From DATBVX01 sp963705495 (GTDB lineage: Bacteria; Pseudomonadota; Gammaproteobacteria; Steroidobacterales; Steroidobacteraceae), in contig CAVPJQ010000008.1 of the NCBI GenBank assembly GCA_963705495.1, positions 62,001 through 126,000 on the forward strand: 64,000 bases of DNA, written 5' to 3'. The notes beneath the pieces are model-generated. The model saw only the letters and a program-made list of their open reading frames with translations. It had not been told where the DNA came from and did not search any database. Below are positions 24,031-32,242 of the stretch, piece by piece; position 1 is the first letter of the stretch; the number at the start of each line of letters is the position of its first letter. Both the position numbers and the translations under genes were made by a program.

Positions 24031-24509
24031 AGGGCGGCCTGGCGCGGACTTGTTGTGTTGTAGGAGCGTTGCTCACGCTCGCCGGTTGCAGCGGCGCGCC
24101 GCGCCACGCCGAAGAACCGACGCGCGCAGCGGCGCCAGGCGAAAGAATCGCCGGACTCGCCGAGACACTCATTGGCTCCCCGTACCGCTTCGGCGGTGCC
24201 GATCCGGCGGGCTTCGACTGCAGCGGGCTCGTGTTCTTCGTGTATCACGAGTTGGGCATCGGCGTGCCCCGCACCGCCGCCGAACAATCCCTCACCGCAA
24301 CGCCGGTGGATCCGGACGATCTCGAGCCGGGTGACGTGGTGTTCTTTCGCGATTCAGGTCCCGAAGCGACGCATGTCGGCGTGTACGTTGGGGCACACCG
24401 GTTCGTGCACGCGCCCAAGACGGGGCGTCCGGTGACTTACGCCTCGCTCCAGGACGATTACTTTCGCGCCACATTCCTCGGCGCGGGACGCTTTTACACC
24501 GGGCCCTGA
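24027..24509 (+). CDS. NlpC/P60 family lipoprotein (cell-wall peptidase)
   Basis: 160 residues. Signal peptide with lipobox LTLAGC, then one NlpC/P60 domain: nucleophile Cys65 in FDCSGLVFFVYH, catalytic His in ATHVGVYVGAHRF and a third polar residue (HAP). Such enzymes cut D-Glu-meso-DAP bonds in peptidoglycan; the closest E. coli relatives are Spr/NlpC lipoproteins. Translationally coupled to amrS through ATGA, so it is expressed with the radical SAM gene, an unexpected partner. Convergent with the 2Fe-2S gene. Confidence 0.92.
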   Translation: MKGGLARTCCVVGALLTLAGCSGAPRHAEEPTRAAAPGERIAGLAETLIGSPYRFGGADPAGFDCSGLVFFVYHELGIGVPRTAAEQSLTATPVDPDDLEPGDVVFFRDSGPEATHVGVYVGAHRFVHAPKTGRPVTYASLQDDYFRATFLGAGRFYTGP

Positions 24510-24522
24510 ACGAGGCTCTGGC

Positions 24523-24993
24523 TCAGCTCTCGTTGGCTTCCTTCATCAGCGTCGCTGCGCGCAGGATCGCCTTGCGGATGCGAGGATAGGTTCCGCAACG
24601 GCACAGGTTGGTGATGGTGTCGATATCGTCGCTGCTGGGTTGCGGTTTGCGTTTCAGCAGGTCCACGGCCGCCATGATCTGGCCGGCCTGGCAATAGCCA
24701 CATTGCGGGACGTCTTCCTCGATCCAGGCCTGCTGCACGGGATGCAGATCGCTGCCGGACGCAAGACCCTCGATGGTCGTGACACGCTTGCCAGCGATGG
24801 CGGCCAAGGGCAACAGGCAGGAGCGCGTTGCCTGGCCGTCGACATGAACCGTGCACGCGCCGCATGAGCCGATACCGCAGCCGAACTTCGTCCCGGTGAG
24901 TTGCGCGTGATCGCGCAGGTACCAGAGCAGCGGCATCTGCTCGGGACCAGCGAAACTCATCGCTTTGCCGTTGAGCGTGAAGGCGATCGTCAC
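24523..24993 (-). CDS. (2Fe-2S)-binding small subunit of a molybdenum hydroxylase (IorA/CoxS-like)
   Basis: 156 residues. N-terminal plant-type 2Fe-2S domain with CGIGSCGACTVHVDG and a distal Cys in TRSCLLP. The C-terminal 2Fe-2S domain has CGYCQAGQI and CRCGTYPRI. Such subunits pass electrons from a molybdopterin subunit to an acceptor; the two-domain form without FAD matches isoquinoline 1-oxidoreductase-type enzymes. GTG start at 24993 is preceded by AGGAG at good spacing. No large subunit is adjacent; the only one in this window lies at 40960. Confidence 0.92.
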   Translation of the reverse strand: MTIAFTLNGKAMSFAGPEQMPLLWYLRDHAQLTGTKFGCGIGSCGACTVHVDGQATRSCLLPLAAIAGKRVTTIEGLASGSDLHPVQQAWIEEDVPQCGYCQAGQIMAAVDLLKRKPQPSSDDIDTITNLCRCGTYPRIRKAILRAATLMKEANES

Positions 24994-25284
24994 GGCGGAC
25001 TCCTGTGCGCGCGACACATTTGCGAATGGCACCCGCGCCACAAGTTCGCGCCTTTGGCGGAGTTTGGCAAGAGTCACGGTAGTGGAGCAGACGCTGAAGA
25101 TGCGATGCGCGCTGAGAACTTGGCGGCTGGTCGCGATCCCACGCACTCCTGCAGAAGCTTTCCGGCATTTCGTCCCTGTGCCGCAGCTGCGCGCTCCCGG
25201 CGGTCCAGCGGGGGCAGGCCAGCCGTCTCGGCGCCCGCTTGCGCTAACATGTGCCGCCCAGATGGGTGGCTCCGGGAGCGGGTG

Positions 25285-25722
25285 ATGGCAGGTCAGCAGA
25301 CGATCCGTGGCGCGTGCCTGTGTGAGGCCGTGCAGTTCGAGGTGACGCCCCCGACCAAGTGGTGCGCGCATTGCCATTGCACGATGTGCCGCCGCGCACA
25401 CGGCGCGCCGGTCGTGACCTGGTTCGGCGCACGCAACGACAGCTTTCGCCTCATCTCTGGCGAGGAGCGGCTCAAGTGGTATCGATCATCGGCGGCTGCA
25501 CGCCGCGGGTTTTGCAGCCACTGTGGCAGCATGCTGTTCTTCGAAGGGGAGCGCTGGCCGGATGAAATCCACATCACGCGCGCGAGTGTTGCGGGCGCGA
25601 TCGATCGCGAGCCCCAGGCGCACGTCTTCTATGACCTGCGGGTCGAGTGGCTGGAGCTTCACGACAGCTTGCGCAAACTCGGCGGCCCGCAGGGCAACCA
25701 ACCACTGGCACAGGTCGGCTGA
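25285..25722 (+). CDS. GFA family (glutathione-dependent formaldehyde-activating-like) protein
   Basis: 145 residues. Zinc-binding Mss4-like fold. Cys motifs in order: GACLCEAVQF, CAHCHCTMCRRAHGAP and FCSHCGSMLFF. Members are annotated as S-(hydroxymethyl)glutathione synthase-like, but most are of unknown activity. ATG 25285 preferred; GTG 25282 is equivalent. The 290-bp gap upstream, shared with the divergent 2Fe-2S gene, shows nothing distinctive. The next gene begins 18 bp downstream and is probably co-transcribed. Confidence 0.9.
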   Translation: MAGQQTIRGACLCEAVQFEVTPPTKWCAHCHCTMCRRAHGAPVVTWFGARNDSFRLISGEERLKWYRSSAAARRGFCSHCGSMLFFEGERWPDEIHITRASVAGAIDREPQAHVFYDLRVEWLELHDSLRKLGGPQGNQPLAQVG

Positions 25723-25740
25723 CCTGCCACGGCGCCCCGG

Positions 25741-26307
25741 ATGCTCGCGTATCTCTTCTGGCATTGCCCGCGGCCCGGAGTGGCGGCAGCGACCTACGAA
25801 ACGGCATTGAGCGCCTTTCACCGCTCACTGATGCAGGCGCGGCCGCAAGGATTCCTCGGCTCCTTCATCGTGGCGCTCGACGAGGTCCCCTGGCTCGCGC
25901 ACCGTTCCGGCTATGCCGACTGGTATTTGATCGAATCGAGCGCTGACCTGGATGCCATCAACCGAGCGGCCGTGACGGGAGCGCGCGAAGCTCCGCACAA
26001 CGCAGTTGCGCAGCTTGCCGGGGACGGTATCGCCGGTCTCTACCGGGTGAGTCGTGGACGCTTGCGTGTGTTGACCGACCGGATCGAGGAGACCTGGCTC
26101 AACAAGCCCTCAACTGAGAGCTACCCCAGTTTCCTCGCGCGCATGGAACCCAAAGTCGGTGAGCATGGCTGCCTGTGGCAGCGGCAGATGGCGCTTGGGC
26201 CCACACCGGAGTTCTGCCTGCAAAATTCCCCCGTGCCGTCCGGGCTGCCGAGCTCGGCTGCCGTGCGGCTGACAGGACGCAAACTCGCTCAGTTCGGCCA
26301 GGCATGA
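25741..26307 (+). CDS. Hypothetical protein
   Basis: 188 residues, cytoplasmic by appearance. The first half (MLAYLFWHCPRPGV ... DWYLIESSADLDAINRAAV) is reminiscent of a ferredoxin-like, dimeric alpha-beta barrel fold: a strand, a helix, then a strand with WYLIES. The C-terminal half (LLWRQMALGPTPEFC-like region) is less structured. No family was recognised. It follows the GFA gene by 18 bp in the same direction, so the two may share a transcript. Confidence 0.7.
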   Translation: MLAYLFWHCPRPGVAAATYETALSAFHRSLMQARPQGFLGSFIVALDEVPWLAHRSGYADWYLIESSADLDAINRAAVTGAREAPHNAVAQLAGDGIAGLYRVSRGRLRVLTDRIEETWLNKPSTESYPSFLARMEPKVGEHGCLWQRQMALGPTPEFCLQNSPVPSGLPSSAAVRLTGRKLAQFGQA

Positions 26308-26353
26308 ATGCTGCCGCGCTTCGCGGTGCGCCGGTTTGGCGGAAGGCGGCCAG

Positions 26354-26549
26354 ATGAGTCCCGCTGATCTGCTATTCCTGGTCGGTGCCGCGGTATTCGC
26401 GGTGACGGGCGTGCTGGGCGCCGTGCGTCAGGACATGGACGTCCTATGCATCGGCACTCGCCATGATCACAATCGCGCGCGTACGACTCGGCGCCATCCG
26501 CTACAACTGGGCATTTCCTGATTGGCTTACGTACCGGCCACTTCGCTGA
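26354..26549 (+). pseudogene. Remnant of a TRIC/YadS-type membrane channel gene, middle deleted
   Basis: From ATG 26354 the frame encodes LLFLVGAAVFAVTGVLGAVRQDMDVL, which closely resembles the first membrane helix and loop of the YadS/TRIC (UPF0126) cation-channel family. After about 35 residues it derails. In the +1 frame the segment GAIRYNWAFP to the stop at 26547 resembles the family C-terminus. About 140 residues of the normal protein (roughly 200 residues) are missing between them. This is best read as a gene with an internal out-of-frame deletion near 26450-26465. Family recognition of the C-terminal part is an inference. Confidence 0.55.
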
Positions 26550-26560
26550 ACGCTTCCGAA

Positions 26561-27037
26561 CTAGAAGTCGGCAGGCCCGGTCGCTGGGCGGCCATGATGA
26601 GTGCCGTCGGCGGCCGCGGTAGCGACGCTGCCATCCGGGCCGAGCAAGGCGCGCTGGGTGTGCGCGAACTCCACGCCCTGTGGTACCTGGATTTCCACGA
26701 TGCGTTCAAAGCGTGCCAGCGGATTCGTGAGGCGCGCGCCGTCGGGGCCATGCGTGCGCAGCCGGTTGCTGGTGCCCATGTTTCGCACCGAGCCGCCCCT
26801 CGCGCGCAGCCATTGCGCCAAGGCACCGCTGCGTGCCTCGAGACTGCGACGTGCATCGACGGGGTTCATCCAGTCGGTCCGGATCGCGGCACGCAGGGTA
26901 GTGACGCTGCGATCGCGCGCATCGATCTGCGCCGCGCCGGGACCATGATCGAGTATCGCGACTGTTCCGCTGGCCATGACCGCCAGCATCGATGTCAGCG
27001 CGATTGTCGCTGCAATTACCCGTGTACTGACTGGCAT
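26561..27037 (-). CDS. Hypothetical exported protein under TetR operator
   Basis: 158 residues. N-terminal signal anchor or signal peptide (VIAATIALTSMLAVMASG), then a polar domain rich in Arg/Ala with no recognised family. Its ATG at 27037 lies 14 bp downstream of an operator-like palindrome (27051-27064). The same palindrome occurs with the same spacing in front of the adjacent tetR, so it is probably a repressor target. Same strand as tetR, 51 bp behind it. Convergent with the TRIC remnant. Confidence 0.62.
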   Translation of the reverse strand: MPVSTRVIAATIALTSMLAVMASGTVAILDHGPGAAQIDARDRSVTTLRAAIRTDWMNPVDARRSLEARSGALAQWLRARGGSVRNMGTSNRLRTHGPDGARLTNPLARFERIVEIQVPQGVEFAHTQRALLGPDGSVATAAADGTHHGRPATGPADF

Positions 27038-27050
27038 ACCGCCTCACTTC

Positions 27051-27064
27051 AGACCGTTCGGTCC
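27051..27064. promoter_or_regulatory. TetR-type operator, site 1
   Basis: AGACCGTTCGGTCC is an imperfect palindrome (AGACC-N4-GGTCY), 14 bp upstream of the exported-protein gene. Together with GTT on its right it matches site 2 at 15 of 17 positions. The half-site spacing is typical for TetR family dimers. Confidence 0.65.
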
Positions 27065-27088
27065 GTTAATAATCAAAAAAATTTGCGC

Positions 27089-27697
27089 TCAGGGCGCAGC
27101 CACAAGCCCCGGGGCTCGCAGATCCCGATTCACGTATTCGCGCAGAAAGTCGCCTACCTGGCGCAGGTAACGAGGGTCACCATTGAAGTTGCTCAGCAGA
27201 TGCCCGCCTTCCAGAGCAGTGATGACCCGCGTCGCTACTTCGTCCGGATTCACGTCCGCCCGCACCTCGCCCGCAACGATTCCCTTGGCCACCGTATGTG
27301 TAATGAGGCCGCGCCACTCATCGAGCACTCTCGCGACCCGCTTGCGCAGTGCCGGATTGGAGTCGTCGCTTTCCACTATGCTATTTGCAAGGGGGCAGCC
27401 ACCATCGGTGTGGGTACCGCCCGAAGCAATCAGTTCGATGTGCGCGAGCAATTGCACGAGCGGCGAGGTGTGGCTGCGATGAACTGCGAGCACGCGGTGA
27501 TTGACGCGCTCCATGAGCAGATCGAAAGCGGCCAGCGCCAGCTCCTCCTTGCTCTCGAAATGATTGTAGAGCCCGCCTTTCTGCAATCCCGTGACGCGCA
27601 TGATTTCGGAAACAGGCGCCGACTGATAGCCCTGCCGGTTCAGCAGGGGCGCGGCACGCTCGAGTATCCGTTGACGGGTCTGTTCGCCTTTGCTCAT
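27089..27697 (-). CDS. TetR/AcrR family transcriptional regulator
   Basis: 202 residues. N-terminal helix-turn-helix: QTRQRILERAAPLLNRQGYQ then SEIMRVTGLQKGGLYNHFESKEELALAAF, the TetR signature. The C-terminal helical ligand domain contains GGCPLANSIVESDD, a segment seen in regulators that respond to reactive electrophiles through Cys residues (an inference here). A palindrome 14 bp upstream of its start and a second one before the next gene suggest autoregulation and control of that gene. The divergent aminotransferase gene may also be affected. Confidence 0.93.
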   Translation of the reverse strand: MSKGEQTRQRILERAAPLLNRQGYQSAPVSEIMRVTGLQKGGLYNHFESKEELALAAFDLLMERVNHRVLAVHRSHTSPLVQLLAHIELIASGGTHTDGGCPLANSIVESDDSNPALRKRVARVLDEWRGLITHTVAKGIVAGEVRADVNPDEVATRVITALEGGHLLSNFNGDPRYLRQVGDFLREYVNRDLRAPGLVAAP

Positions 27698-27710
27698 GGC
27701 GCGCCATTTA

Positions 27711-27724
27711 AGACCATTCGGTCT
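27711..27724. promoter_or_regulatory. TetR-type operator, site 2
   Basis: AGACCATTCGGTCT is a palindrome with perfect 5-bp half-sites (AGACC/GGTCT), 14 bp upstream of the tetR start and about 70 bp upstream of the divergent aminotransferase gene. Nearly identical to site 1 in sequence and in distance to the start codon. Confidence 0.7.
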
Positions 27725-27792
27725 GTTTTTGCAAGTGCTCTTTCGGCCCGCTCAAATAGAGCGTCTCATCAACATGCCTCCCGGGATAGTCC

Positions 27793-29103
27793 ATGTCATT
27801 GAATCGACGTGATTTTATGCAATACGCCGGGGCTGGCGCAGCGGCCCTGGCAACGGCCGGGGAGCTCAAGGCGCAGGGGTCGCTCCCAACGTCCTCGCGG
27901 CAGTTGTGGGCGCTGGCGAGATTGCAGCCGGTACTCGATACCGATCTCGCGTGGCTCGACACAGCCCGCGGCGCACCGAGCCTGCGCAGCGTGTTAATCG
28001 AGGAGTATCGCCACCGCGAGGCGCTGAGCCGCGATCGCGAGCGGTTCATGCGCGAACAAGGCGCTGCCGATTCCGTGCGGCAGCTGCTCACTTCGATCGG
28101 CCAGTTCATGGGAACCGATGCCGAGTCGATCGCGCTGCTGTCCGGTGCGACGGAAGCGCTCAGCACCGTGGCTGCCGGCATCGATCTCGCGGCGGATGAT
28201 GAGATTCTCACCACCGCGAACGAGCATCCAGCGAGCGTTTCTCCGTGGTTGCTCGCGGCCAAGCGCCGCGGCGTCAAGCTGGTGCAGATTCAGTTGCCGT
28301 ATCCGGTGACGGCCCCGGAACAGTTCACCGAGGCATTCAAGGCTGCGCTGACACCGCGAACGCGCGTCATGAGCTTCAGCCACGTCCAGTACACGGATGG
28401 CTGTGTGCTGCCGGTGCAGGAGCTGTGCGCTCTGGCTCGCGCCAACAATGTCCTGAGCATTGTGGATGGCGCCCAGGCGATCGGCATGTTGGCCACATCG
28501 CTGCAGACATGGGGCGCAGACTTCTATGTCGGCAGCTTCTACAAATGGCTCAATGGGCCGGCGGGTGTCGGCCTGCTGGCGCTCTCTCCAGCCGCGCGCT
28601 TCAGGCTATGGCCGCTCATCGTTGCGGGTCGCGACGACTGGGACAGCGCGCCAGCTTCGGGCTCGCCAAGCTCCGCGCCGGACACACACGCCGCATGGCC
28701 CATGGCACTGCGCAAGTTCAGCGCCGCCTTCATACCGCTTGCGCCACTGGCACTGAGTATTCTGCCGGCCATGGCGTTCCAGCAGGAGATCGGCCGCGAA
28801 CGTGTGATGGCCCGTATTCGCGAGCTCGCCTGGTACCTGCGGCTCGAGCTGCAGCGCCTCCCCGGCATCGAGATCCTCACGCCGGCGCATCCGAGTCTTT
28901 GGGCGGGCATCGTCTCGTTTCGACTTCCCGGTATCGATGGGGCCGCGCTCGCGAAGGAGCTTGCGCAGCGCGACCGCGTCGTCGTGAGCTTTGTGCCGCA
29001 GGCGGCTGGGCCCGGAGCGCTGCGCGCCTGCCCGCACATCTACAACGACCTCAGCGACATTGAGCGCCTCGTTGCCTCGCTCAGGCGCAGGCTCCGTGCG
29101 TGA
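27793..29103 (+). CDS. Class V aminotransferase-fold PLP enzyme with Tat signal
   Basis: 436 residues. Tat signal at the N-terminus (SLNRRDFMQYAGAGAAAL), so export of a folded, cofactor-loaded enzyme is expected. The PLP domain resembles isopenicillin-N-epimerase/cysteine-desulfurase proteins: SGATEALSTVAAGI, HVQYTDGCVLPV, IVDGAQAIGML, and the PLP lysine K251 in GSFYKWLNGPAG. The C-terminal part has GIVSFRLPGIDGAAL. The substrate is unknown. It is transcribed divergently from tetR with a palindromic operator between them. Confidence 0.88.
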   Translation: MSLNRRDFMQYAGAGAAALATAGELKAQGSLPTSSRQLWALARLQPVLDTDLAWLDTARGAPSLRSVLIEEYRHREALSRDRERFMREQGAADSVRQLLTSIGQFMGTDAESIALLSGATEALSTVAAGIDLAADDEILTTANEHPASVSPWLLAAKRRGVKLVQIQLPYPVTAPEQFTEAFKAALTPRTRVMSFSHVQYTDGCVLPVQELCALARANNVLSIVDGAQAIGMLATSLQTWGADFYVGSFYKWLNGPAGVGLLALSPAARFRLWPLIVAGRDDWDSAPASGSPSSAPDTHAAWPMALRKFSAAFIPLAPLALSILPAMAFQQEIGRERVMARIRELAWYLRLELQRLPGIEILTPAHPSLWAGIVSFRLPGIDGAALAKELAQRDRVVVSFVPQAAGPGALRACPHIYNDLSDIERLVASLRRRLRA

Positions 29104-29193
29104 GCTGGCGCACACCGCAATCTCATCAGCCGTGACGACCACGCGACCTGGGCAGTACCATGCCGGGTCGATTGCAAGCACGGAGATGAGCGC

Positions 29194-29586
29194 ATGAGTC
29201 GCCTGATCGTTGCGGCCGTCTCGGCCGAATCGCGCATCGTGGACGTCGCCGGCCGGCTGGTCCTGTTCGTGAGCGTTTCACGCGAGGATGACGGTACCCC
29301 GGTCGCCGGGCTCAAGTTGCAGCACTTTCGCATCGCCGCGCCGGCGGGAAGCGTGTACGGCTTGCGTCTCGAGAGCATTGAGGAAGCGAAGTGGCAAGGC
29401 CAGCAGCCCGAAGCCGCCGGCTGTTACTCCCTCAGCATCGCATTACAGGGCGATGCAAACAGCGGCGAGCGCGAGTGGATCGAAGGCGAATTCTACGCGT
29501 TCGCCGTGCAGGTGCGTTTCACGGCGGCCGGCAATCAGATGCACTCGGGACAGACCGTGGTCAGAATCGAGAGCCTCGGCAAGTAA
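29194..29586 (+). CDS. Hypothetical protein
   Basis: 130 residues, no signal peptide or membrane helix. The composition and alternating pattern (RLVLFVSVSREDDGTPVAGL ... YGLRLESIEEA ... FYAFAVQVRF) suggest an all-beta, Ig-like fold. No family recognised. It lies 15 bp upstream of the DedA gene in the same direction and is probably co-transcribed with it. Confidence 0.68.
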   Translation: MSRLIVAAVSAESRIVDVAGRLVLFVSVSREDDGTPVAGLKLQHFRIAAPAGSVYGLRLESIEEAKWQGQQPEAAGCYSLSIALQGDANSGEREWIEGEFYAFAVQVRFTAAGNQMHSGQTVVRIESLGK

Positions 29587-29601
29587 CGCCGAGACGCTGC
29601 G

Positions 29602-30267
29602 ATGGAGTGGCTGCAGCCGTTGATCGACTTCGGGCTGATGCTCTATGACCTCGTGATGCATCTCGACCGGCACCTCGTCGAGCTGGTGTCGCGCTACGAC
29701 AGCTGGGTGTATCTCATCCTGTTCGTGATCATCTTTGCCGAGACCGGCCTGGTGATCACCCCTTTCCTGCCCGGTGACTCGCTGCTCTTTGCGGTCGGTG
29801 CACTGTCGGCAGTGGACACTTCGGGCACGCTGCAACCAACCACTGCGTTTGTCCTGCTCGCCGTCGCAGCAATTCTCGGCAACACGCTCAACTACGCCAT
29901 CGGCCGCGCCATCGGGCCGCGGGCCTTCTCCGGGAAAGTGCGCCTGCTGAAAGTCGACTACCTACGTCGCACCGAACAGTTCTTCGAACGACACGGTGGC
30001 AAAACCATCATCCTGTCGCGGTTCGTGCCGATCATCCGCACTTGTGCGCCGTTTGTGGCCGGGGTCGGGCACATGCGCTATGGACGCTTTCAGCTCCACA
30101 ACTGCGTGGGCGGCATCGCCTGGGTCGCGATCTTCATCTTCGGCGGCTACCTGTTCGGCAACATTCCTCTGGTGAAGAACAATTTCGGCGTCGTCACGCT
30201 TCTCATCGTAGCCGTTTCGCTGGTGCCGATCGCCCTGGCACTCATGCGCGGGAAACAGGCAACGTGA
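29602..30267 (+). CDS. DedA family membrane protein
   Basis: 221 residues, five or six membrane segments. DedA/SNARE-associated family; members are lipid-carrier or phospholipid flippases, some undecaprenyl-phosphate translocases. Conserved features: FAETGLVITPFLPGDSLLF (acidic residue in the re-entrant helix, then PGD) and the Arg-bearing SRFVPIIRTCAPFVAG. Closest subtype by sequence is the YqjA/DedA group. Its stop lies 5 bp from the convergent MATE gene stop. Confidence 0.93.
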   Translation: MEWLQPLIDFGLMLYDLVMHLDRHLVELVSRYDSWVYLILFVIIFAETGLVITPFLPGDSLLFAVGALSAVDTSGTLQPTTAFVLLAVAAILGNTLNYAIGRAIGPRAFSGKVRLLKVDYLRRTEQFFERHGGKTIILSRFVPIIRTCAPFVAGVGHMRYGRFQLHNCVGGIAWVAIFIFGGYLFGNIPLVKNNFGVVTLLIVAVSLVPIALALMRGKQAT

Positions 30268-30272
30268 AGGCT

Positions 30273-31712
30273 CTACTGCAGGCGGATCTTTTTCCAGGCC
30301 GCCGAGCGCCAGCGTAGGAACAGAACCGTCCCCAGTCCAAAGGCATAGATGAGCGCAGCAATCCAGCCGCCCACTGCGCCGAGTCCGAACTGCGGCAGAA
30401 AATCGACATAGCCCTGGCCGGGTGCGAACGCGAGCGCATGCGCCAGCGGAACGAACACGAACCACGACAGCACGATGACCATGGCCGCCGGAACCACTGC
30501 GTCACCCGCGCCGCGCAGGGCCAGTCCGCTGCCGAGATTCAGGCCATCGAATATCTGGTAGCCCGCGGCGATCCACACCAGCACCCGACCGAGCGCAACG
30601 ACATCGGCGGCGTTGACGTCCTGCGGGCTGACGAACCATGGCAGCAGCCAGGGACCCGCTACGGCCAGGAACACGCCGATCAGCGCCATGTAGCCCACCG
30701 ACAGCTTGATCGTCGCGTTGCCGAGCCGCATCGCCCATTCCTTGTCACCGGCGCCGATCGATTGACCCACCAGCGTCGTGCCGGTCAGCGCAAAGCCGAC
30801 CGCCGGCAGATACGCGATCGAAGTCAGCATCATGACGATCAAGGTCGCGGCGCCGTCGACGTTGCCCAGCCGCACCGTCATGATCTGGAACAGCGCGACG
30901 CCGAGCAGATCGGCCGCGTACAGCAGGCCCATCGGAAATCCCAGCAGGAACTGGCGCACCAGGCGTGTGGGTCGCAAACGCCACATCTGCCGCGAGTGAA
31001 AGCGCGCATTGGCCTGGGGTGCAAGGAACAGGCCCAAGGCAACGAGCCATCCGGTGAGCTGCGCGACGTTCGTGGCCCAGGCCGAGCCCGCGATTCCCAT
31101 CTGCAGTTCGAAGATAAAAAACTGGTTCAGGAGCGCATTCAGTATCGCGACCAGCAGGGTGATCGTCAGCGTGATGCGTGGCCGTGCGATGCCGTTGAAG
31201 AAACCGAGCACTGCCCACAACGCGACGCCGGTCGGCGCACCGATCATTCGCGGCACCCAGAATTCCAGCGCCTGATGCGCCACCGCGGGTTCGAGCGCGA
31301 ACGGGTGCAACAACGCACGCCCGGCCCACGCTGCCGCGAGAAACAGCGGCACGGTGAGCAGTGCCCCCCATTGCGCCGTCCACTCCGCTTGCGCAGCCCT
31401 GCGCCAACGTCGGCCGCCGTGCGCCTGCGCAACCAATGTCTGCACTGCGATGCCGACGCCGCCGAGCAGCAGAACGAACACCAGCACCAGCCAGTAGACT
31501 GCGCCCATCGCGGCGAGCGCTTGCGTCGAGAGCCGGCCGATGAACCAGGTATCGGTCAGATTCAGTACCGCCTGCACGGAACTGTTGAGGACGAACGGCC
31601 AGGCGAGCGCGAGTACCGCGCGGTAGTCGACGTGCGGATGTCCCGCAGCATCGTGTCGCAGCGCGGGCAACGGACGCGCGACTCCGCGAGCTGCAGAGGC
31701 AACGGTGTCCAT
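30273..31712 (-). CDS. MATE family efflux transporter
   Basis: 479 residues, twelve membrane helices in two halves. The N-half contains LALAWPFVLNSSVQAVLNLTDTWFIGRLS, the MATE signature for the first helices. The C-half repeats the pattern with GFALTGTTLVGQSIGAGDKEWA. NorM-type exporters move cationic drugs or metabolites out in exchange for H+ or Na+. It is divergent from the 128-residue hypothetical gene and convergent with dedA. No regulator is adjacent. Confidence 0.93.
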   Translation of the reverse strand: MDTVASAARGVARPLPALRHDAAGHPHVDYRAVLALAWPFVLNSSVQAVLNLTDTWFIGRLSTQALAAMGAVYWLVLVFVLLLGGVGIAVQTLVAQAHGGRRWRRAAQAEWTAQWGALLTVPLFLAAAWAGRALLHPFALEPAVAHQALEFWVPRMIGAPTGVALWAVLGFFNGIARPRITLTITLLVAILNALLNQFFIFELQMGIAGSAWATNVAQLTGWLVALGLFLAPQANARFHSRQMWRLRPTRLVRQFLLGFPMGLLYAADLLGVALFQIMTVRLGNVDGAATLIVMMLTSIAYLPAVGFALTGTTLVGQSIGAGDKEWAMRLGNATIKLSVGYMALIGVFLAVAGPWLLPWFVSPQDVNAADVVALGRVLVWIAAGYQIFDGLNLGSGLALRGAGDAVVPAAMVIVLSWFVFVPLAHALAFAPGQGYVDFLPQFGLGAVGGWIAALIYAFGLGTVLFLRWRSAAWKKIRLQ

Positions 31713-31824
31713 GAGGGCGGCGGGTCAAAAAGGGCGCGCAGGATATCAGAAACGCGCGACAAGGACGCCGGCGCTCGGAGACAATGCTGCTCGCGAGCTT
31801 TCAGGCCTTGTTGCTGCGATTTCC

Positions 31825-32211
31825 ATGCGATACGAATTTTCCGGGCAGTTTGAAACGGTCTATTCCGGCGCCCGGCCCGGTGAACTGTCGTTGCGGCGGC
31901 TGGCGCGCAACGACGTCTCGGGACTCGAGTTGCACTTTGCGGCTGCGTCGAGCCACGACCTGCCATGGACTCTGGATGGCATTGTCGTCGAGGAGAACGG
32001 CCCGGGGCTGTTCGCCATCCGCTCGGCGAGGGCCAACTATCGCGTTGCGGCGCGCTCGCTCCAGGTGCACGAGACCGCACGGATTTACGGTGCTGCGGTC
32101 CAATTGGCGCGCTTTGCGCCTTCGCAGCGGATCCTCTGGATGCTCCTGTTGCGGGTGGCGCGCTTCAACTGGGGACAAGATCTGATTCGCCGCCTGCGTC
32201 GTAGTGGGTGA
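31825..32211 (+). CDS. Hypothetical protein
   Basis: 128 residues from ATG 31825. An earlier in-frame ATG (31705) would overlap the divergent MATE start and is less likely. The sequence is basic (RLARN, RSARANYRVAARSLQVHETARIYGAAVQLARFAPSQR) with a hydrophobic patch ILWMLLLRVARF near the C-terminus. No family recognised. The S9 peptidase begins 31 bp downstream and may share the transcript. Confidence 0.6.
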   Translation: MRYEFSGQFETVYSGARPGELSLRRLARNDVSGLELHFAAASSHDLPWTLDGIVVEENGPGLFAIRSARANYRVAARSLQVHETARIYGAAVQLARFAPSQRILWMLLLRVARFNWGQDLIRRLRRSG

Positions 32212-32242
32212 AGGCTTGTCTTGGAAACTCCGAGGAGAATGA

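Noticed and set aside
26522..27802. 426-residue plus-strand frame
   Set aside because: Runs antisense through the exported-protein and TetR genes; no domain, composition typical of antisense of GC-rich genes.
30438..31853. 471-residue plus-strand frame rich in Arg/Gln/His
   Set aside because: Antisense of the MATE transporter; membrane-helix codons read backwards give this composition.
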